Positions 49,257-52,848 of a DNA stretch of 52,848 nt are shown piece by piece (within the stretch, counting starts at the first letter, position 1; each line of letters begins with the position of its first letter). The notes beneath the pieces are model-generated. The model had not been told where the DNA came from. It ran no database searches and was given only the letters and a program-made list of their open reading frames with translations. A program made the position numbers and the translations under genes. The DNA lies in NCBI GenBank assembly GCA_964417925.1, contig CAYQJV010000007.1, positions 1-52,848 on the forward strand. The letters run 5' to 3'. This stretch comes from CAYQJV01 sp964417925. GTDB taxonomy: Bacteria > Hydrothermota > Tepidihabitantia > B3-TA06 > CAYQJV01.

Positions 49257-49468
49257 GAGGCTGGTGGAAGTCAGGGAAGCAGGTGAAAATCCTGCGCGGT
49301 GCTCGCCACTGTGAGCGGGGACGAAACCCCATAAAGCCACTGGGCTTTAACGCCTGGGAAGGCGGGGGAGTAGGATGATCCGCGAGCCAGGAGACCTGTC
49401 CACCAGTTCCTTCCTCTGCCTCCCGAGCAGGAAGGCAGAGAGCGCTTAACATTTTCAAAAAGGAGGCT
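49257..49468 (+). promoter_or_regulatory. cobalamin riboswitch
   Basis: GC-rich structured leader with the classic B12-box AGCCAGGAGACCTGTC (49385-49400), 'GGTGAAAATCC' type junction (about 49280), 'GCCACTG' elements and a closing 'GGTGG...CCACC' pairing. The expression platform looks translational: GCCTCC (49418-49423) can pair either in a CTCTGCCT/AGGCAGAG stem (49414-49421 with 49433-49440) or with the Shine-Dalgarno GGAGGC (49462-49467) of the next gene. Binding of cobalamin should lower expression of btuB and genes behind it. Confidence 0.92.
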
Positions 49469-49474
49469 TTAAAA

Positions 49475-51175
49475 ATGTTTTTTTGCCTTGCGTTTTTGGT
49501 GTTTTATACAATAAACATGGATACGGTTTATATACAAACCAAGAGATATCGGTTGAGTCTTCTTCGCGTTCCCTTTACTGTATGGATGGTTGAAGAAAAT
49601 GGCTTATCTCTTCAAGAAAGACTCATGGGATTACCAGGGGTTTTTATTCTTGATTATGGTAATCTTTCCATAACTTCTGTAAGGGCAAACGGTGGAGAGG
49701 ATGTATCTGTAATGCTCAACGGAGTATCTCTAAACTCTCCTCAATCAGGAGTTTTTGACCTTTCTCTTATCCCTTCATTCTTTATAGAAGAGGGATATGC
49801 AATAGGAGTTAGTGGAGCATCCATGGAAGATAATGGAAATCTCTCAAGTTCGGTTTCTCTTTATACAAAGAAGAAAAAAAGAGAGCTTAGTTTTTCTGCA
49901 GGAAGTTTCGGGAAAAGTTCAACTGGAGGAATTTATTCCTGGAAAAATATGGATACAGGTTTTTATACAGAATACAATAAAAACCATTATCCATATCGGG
50001 ACGAATTTGGTAATCTGCATTATAGAGAAAATGCTTCCTACTTTCTGCTATCGGATTATTTTAGTTTTGGCAGAAAATATTTTAATTTAAACACATTTTT
50101 ATCTCTCCGGGATGCACAGATTCCTGAAAAACTTGGAAGTATTTCAGGAGCGCCCCATAAAAATGAAAAACTTGTTCTGATTTCAGGAACTTTTGATAAA
50201 GGGAGAACCTACATAGCTGGATATGGAGTGTTCTATTCTTTATTCTTTGAAGATACTATCTTTGGAAGGGATGATCATTGTAATTTGGTTCTATTATTTA
50301 AAGCAGGGTATAAAGAGAAAGATATAAACGTAGATTTTTATCTAAAAGAGGAAAGGGTAAATTCTACGAAAATAGGGTTTCATTCGAGAACGCTCTTTGG
50401 GACAGAATTTTCAACAAGGTTTTCAAATGAAGAGGTAGAATTTATCCCTTCGCTTAAAACTTCCTTTACGAAGATAAAACCGGAAAATATAAGTTTACTT
50501 CTGCCTTTTCTCTATTCTTTTTCATATCTTTGTTCCCTTTATGCAGACCTTTCCTTTGGATATCGATGCCCTACAATGAATGAACTCTATTGGCCCACAG
50601 ATGTTTTTGCTGCAGGTAATCCCAACCTGAAAAGCGAAAAGACCGTTACATTTGAAGTTGGGGTTAAAAGGATTTATCCTTTCTTTTTCCAATTAGCAGG
50701 TTTTGTAAAAAAAGGAAAGGAGGTTATAATATGGGTTCAGGATTCTTTGAGTAAATACCGTCCCGTGAATGCAGGCAATTTCTTTTCTTGGGGAATAGAG
50801 GGAGGAATACAGACAACCAAACCTTTTAAGCTTTCACTGCATGCCAACACATTGTTTGGATATCTTAACGAAGGGGTACTGCCCTATAGACCAAGGATGA
50901 GTTTTTCTGCGTTTCTATCTTGCAGAGGATTCTATCTTTCTGGTTTTCTGTTTTTGAAAACTCCAGATAACTTTTCAGGTCTTTCCTTTATGAAGGATGT
51001 TTATCTTTTTAATGTGGGAAAACAAATCTCTTATACGGTTGGGAAATACATATTGAGTTTAAATGTGGTCATAAAGAACATGCTTGATAAAAACTATGAA
51101 TTCATTGAAGGTTATCCCCTTCCAGGGAGAAGATGTGAAGTATCTTTAACAATAAACTCAAAGGAGGTGCCATGA
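49475..51175 (+). CDS. btuB: TonB-dependent outer-membrane receptor, probably BtuB for cobalamin
   Basis: 566 residues, near E. coli BtuB size. A short signal-like start (MFFCLAFLVFYTINM) is followed at once by DTVYIQT, similar to a TonB box; a plug domain (about 30-130: 'SITSVRANGGEDVSVMLNGVSLNSP', 'GVFDLSLIP'); and a 22-strand-type barrel with 'GYRCPTMNELYWP', 'GNPNLKSEKTVTFEVG' and C-terminal 'IKNMLDKNYEFIEGYPLPGR'. Substrate is inferred from the cobalamin riboswitch directly upstream. The last 4 nt overlap the downstream lipoprotein gene. Confidence 0.87.
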   Translation: MFFCLAFLVFYTINMDTVYIQTKRYRLSLLRVPFTVWMVEENGLSLQERLMGLPGVFILDYGNLSITSVRANGGEDVSVMLNGVSLNSPQSGVFDLSLIPSFFIEEGYAIGVSGASMEDNGNLSSSVSLYTKKKKRELSFSAGSFGKSSTGGIYSWKNMDTGFYTEYNKNHYPYRDEFGNLHYRENASYFLLSDYFSFGRKYFNLNTFLSLRDAQIPEKLGSISGAPHKNEKLVLISGTFDKGRTYIAGYGVFYSLFFEDTIFGRDDHCNLVLLFKAGYKEKDINVDFYLKEERVNSTKIGFHSRTLFGTEFSTRFSNEEVEFIPSLKTSFTKIKPENISLLLPFLYSFSYLCSLYADLSFGYRCPTMNELYWPTDVFAAGNPNLKSEKTVTFEVGVKRIYPFFFQLAGFVKKGKEVIIWVQDSLSKYRPVNAGNFFSWGIEGGIQTTKPFKLSLHANTLFGYLNEGVLPYRPRMSFSAFLSCRGFYLSGFLFLKTPDNFSGLSFMKDVYLFNVGKQISYTVGKYILSLNVVIKNMLDKNYEFIEGYPLPGRRCEVSLTINSKEVP

Positions 51176-52161
51176 AAAAAATATTGGTTTTCTTTTTTGT
51201 ATTTCTGTTTATAGTTGGATGTGGAGTGAAGGAGACTCCCGGAGAAGGAAAGGTATACATTCTATTGCAAAATATAAACCAGGTATATGTATACGATCCA
51301 GAAAATGATACGTTGTTCAAAGATGTAATGGAAACGGGTAGCACTCCAAACTATCTATTTTTCACAGAAGAAAAAGGATACATTGTTAATTCAGGATTTG
51401 GAGGTTCTCCTTCAATACAGGTTTTTGACCCGGATAGCAATGTGGTAACAGCAGTATATGAATTTAATGAAAATTCTGCAAATCCTTGGGCTTTAACTGT
51501 GGCAGATGATGGGATATATGTTACCTCTCTGACGTTTGATATGGTGTATATTTTTGATGAAACGGGAAAGATAGTGGATTCAATAAAAGTGGGGAGAGCA
51601 CCAGAAGGAATAATCTTTCATGATGGTAAACTGTACGTAACATGTACAGGATTCAATGTGGATTCACTGGGCAATGTGGTATACCTTGATTCCTATCTTT
51701 ACATTATAGAGAACAGGAAGGTAAAGGACAGTATAAAGGTTGGAGTAAACTCACAGGTGGTGTGGACAGATGAAAATAATAGAATCGTTGTTCTTTCAAC
51801 CGGAAATTATGCAGATATTACCGGAAAGATATACATAATTTCTGGAAGCAGTGTAATGGACTCCATAGATGTGGGTGGTTTTCCCACATACTTTGTTGTC
51901 AGAGGAGAAAAAGCATATGTGGTTGGACCTGTGGGACCCTTAAGGGTTGTGGATCTCACTACAAAAGAGATAAAGGAGATAGAACCCGAGTTAAAAGGAC
52001 TTTCTGGTTGTGATGTTGATGAGGAAGGAAGGATATACCTTACAAAGGCAGACTGGTCTACCCAAGAGAATTTTCTATACATTATAGAAAATGACACACT
52101 GGTAAATACAGTATCTCTTGGAATAGGAACAGGTGCTTCCTTTTTAAAGATAAAAGAATAA
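51172..52161 (+). CDS. YncE-like beta-propeller lipoprotein, candidate BtuG analogue
   Basis: 329 residues: lipoprotein signal (MKKILVFFFVFLFIVGC), then about seven beta-propeller blades ('YVYDPENDTLF', 'VDSIKVGRAPEGIIFHDGKLYVT', 'VKDSIKVGVNSQVVW', 'MDSIDVGGFPTYFVV') of the YncE/YVTN type. It is coupled to btuB by a 4 nt overlap and lies under the same riboswitch. In Bacteroides, BtuG is a surface seven-bladed propeller lipoprotein that hands B12 to BtuB, so this may be a functional counterpart. No direct homology to BtuG can be shown from here. Confidence 0.75.
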   Translation: MKKILVFFFVFLFIVGCGVKETPGEGKVYILLQNINQVYVYDPENDTLFKDVMETGSTPNYLFFTEEKGYIVNSGFGGSPSIQVFDPDSNVVTAVYEFNENSANPWALTVADDGIYVTSLTFDMVYIFDETGKIVDSIKVGRAPEGIIFHDGKLYVTCTGFNVDSLGNVVYLDSYLYIIENRKVKDSIKVGVNSQVVWTDENNRIVVLSTGNYADITGKIYIISGSSVMDSIDVGGFPTYFVVRGEKAYVVGPVGPLRVVDLTTKEIKEIEPELKGLSGCDVDEEGRIYLTKADWSTQENFLYIIENDTLVNTVSLGIGTGASFLKIKE

Positions 52162-52171
52162 AGGAGTAGAG

Positions 52172-52848
52172 ATGAACTCCCTGGAAGGGGAAATTCAAAA
52201 ATTGGTTAGAAAGCGAGATGGAACGGTTGTTCCATACGATAGAAGAAAGATAGAAAATGCGGTAGGAAAGGCTTTTCGTGCTTTAGGATTGAATCCAGCG
52301 CATGCAAGAATTATAGCAAAGTATGTAGAACTTGAACTTTACACACAGTTTTTCAAAAAACACAGTATACCCTCTGTGGAGGAGATACAGGATATTGTGG
52401 AGATGGTTCTGATGCAGAACGGTTACATTGAGGTGGCAAAGGCATACATAATTTACAGAGAAAAAAGAAGAGAAACAAGGGAGATTGCAAAGGCTCTAAT
52501 AGATGGTGAGAATTTAATAGATGAATACATACAACAAAAAGACTGGAGAGTAAGGGAAAATTCAAACATGAGTTATTCACTTCAGGGCTTGAATTTTTAT
52601 ATTTCCTCATCGGTTGTTGCAAGATACTGGTTGAATAAACTCTATCCCCCAAGAATAAAAAATGCTCATGATGCAGGGGATGTTCATATCCATGATCTTG
52701 GGATTCTGGGACCATACTGCGTGGGATGGGATATGGAGGAGTTGATACTCAACGGTTTCCAAGGGGTTGCAGGAAAGATAGAATCACGACCTGCAAAACA
52801 TCTCAGAAGCATCCTTGGACAGGTGGTCAATTTCATATACACCCTGCA
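52172..52848 (+). CDS. nrdD: anaerobic (class III) ribonucleoside-triphosphate reductase, N-terminal part
   Basis: The first 225 codons; runs off the right edge. An ATP-cone regulatory domain comes first (about 8-100: 'VRKRDGTVVPYDRRKI', 'VEEIQDIVEMVLM', 'AKAYIIYREKR'), then the start of the glycyl-radical catalytic domain ('RENSNMSYSLQGLNFYIS', 'AGDVHIHDLGILGPYCVGWD', 'PAKHLRSILGQVVNFIYTL'). It reduces NTPs under anaerobic conditions and needs NrdG, not seen here. AAAGGAG sets the start, only 10 nt after the propeller gene, so it may lie in the B12-regulated operon although the enzyme itself does not use B12. Confidence 0.94.
   Translation, partial: MNSLEGEIQKLVRKRDGTVVPYDRRKIENAVGKAFRALGLNPAHARIIAKYVELELYTQFFKKHSIPSVEEIQDIVEMVLMQNGYIEVAKAYIIYREKRRETREIAKALIDGENLIDEYIQQKDWRVRENSNMSYSLQGLNFYISSSVVARYWLNKLYPPRIKNAHDAGDVHIHDLGILGPYCVGWDMEELILNGFQGVAGKIESRPAKHLRSILGQVVNFIYTL

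Overview
The window looks like a contiguous, AT-rich, gene-dense stretch of chromosome from an anaerobic diderm bacterium. Diderm character is shown by an OmpA-type protein, a TonB-dependent receptor, two PorV-like barrels and a lapA/lapB-like pair. Anaerobic life is suggested by class III ribonucleotide reductase, many radical SAM enzymes and ferredoxin-fused MinD-type ATPases. Secreted proteins with FlgD/T9SS-like C-terminal domains and PorV-like barrels point to the FCB side of the tree, and the Lys/Glu/Ile-rich proteins would suit a thermophile. A WOR-3/Hydrothermae-like candidate phylum is my inference, not something the sequence proves. No tRNA, IS element, prophage or CRISPR array was seen.

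Layout. 1-6.7 kb: start of a secreted protein, a membrane protein/TPR pair, and a reverse operon of a lipoprotein and two paralogous beta-propellers. 6.8-12.9 kb: two tandem radical SAM paralogs with patches of near-identical DNA, a UbiA prenyltransferase, a sugar transferase, and a reverse yidD operon with two TPR/TM2-like paralogs. 13-17.1 kb: purM, a Minf_1886-family gene, a DinG-like helicase and a PflX-like radical SAM gene. 17.1-17.5 kb: RNase P RNA on the minus strand. 17.5-22.8 kb: an OmpA-type protein, two membrane proteins and hypF. 22.5-25.5 kb: the probable replication origin, with two perfect parS sites inside hypF, then dnaA, a DnaA-box-bearing spacer and dnaN. 26.3-32.2 kb: miaB-lapA-lapB-SPOR protein-mutS. 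32.3-40.5 kb: a secreted-protein operon with two PorV-TPR fusions. 40.5-43.9 kb: hsp20, an ArsR regulator, two zinc-ribbon proteins and two MinD/ferredoxin ATPases. 43.9-49.2 kb: an overlapping six-gene operon containing a membrane protein with a Cys-Ala repeat tail next to a PqqD-radical SAM-SPASM maturase. 49.2 kb to the end: a cobalamin riboswitch driving a BtuB-like receptor, a lipoprotein beta-propeller and nrdD.

Promoters are very regular: TTGACA/T, exactly 16 bp, a TATAAT-like -10, then 6 nt to the start point. The rnpB 5' end provides an internal calibration. By this rule about ten genes (401, 6827, 8255, 10462, yidD, purM, 19231, miaB, 32294, 43935) begin at or within 5 nt of the transcript start and lack a Shine-Dalgarno sequence, while others have 20-50 nt leaders with a strong AAGGAGG.

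The best candidate for an undescribed system is the 43.9-49.2 kb operon. A DUF2207-like membrane protein ends in (CA)4-G-(CA)3-GGGR and overlaps by 4 nt a radical SAM enzyme with an N-terminal peptide-recognition (PqqD/RRE) domain, followed by a methyltransferase. This resembles RiPP-style modification of the tail of a full-size membrane protein. The second is the B12-switched set of BtuB, a BtuG-like propeller and a B12-independent ribonucleotide reductase.
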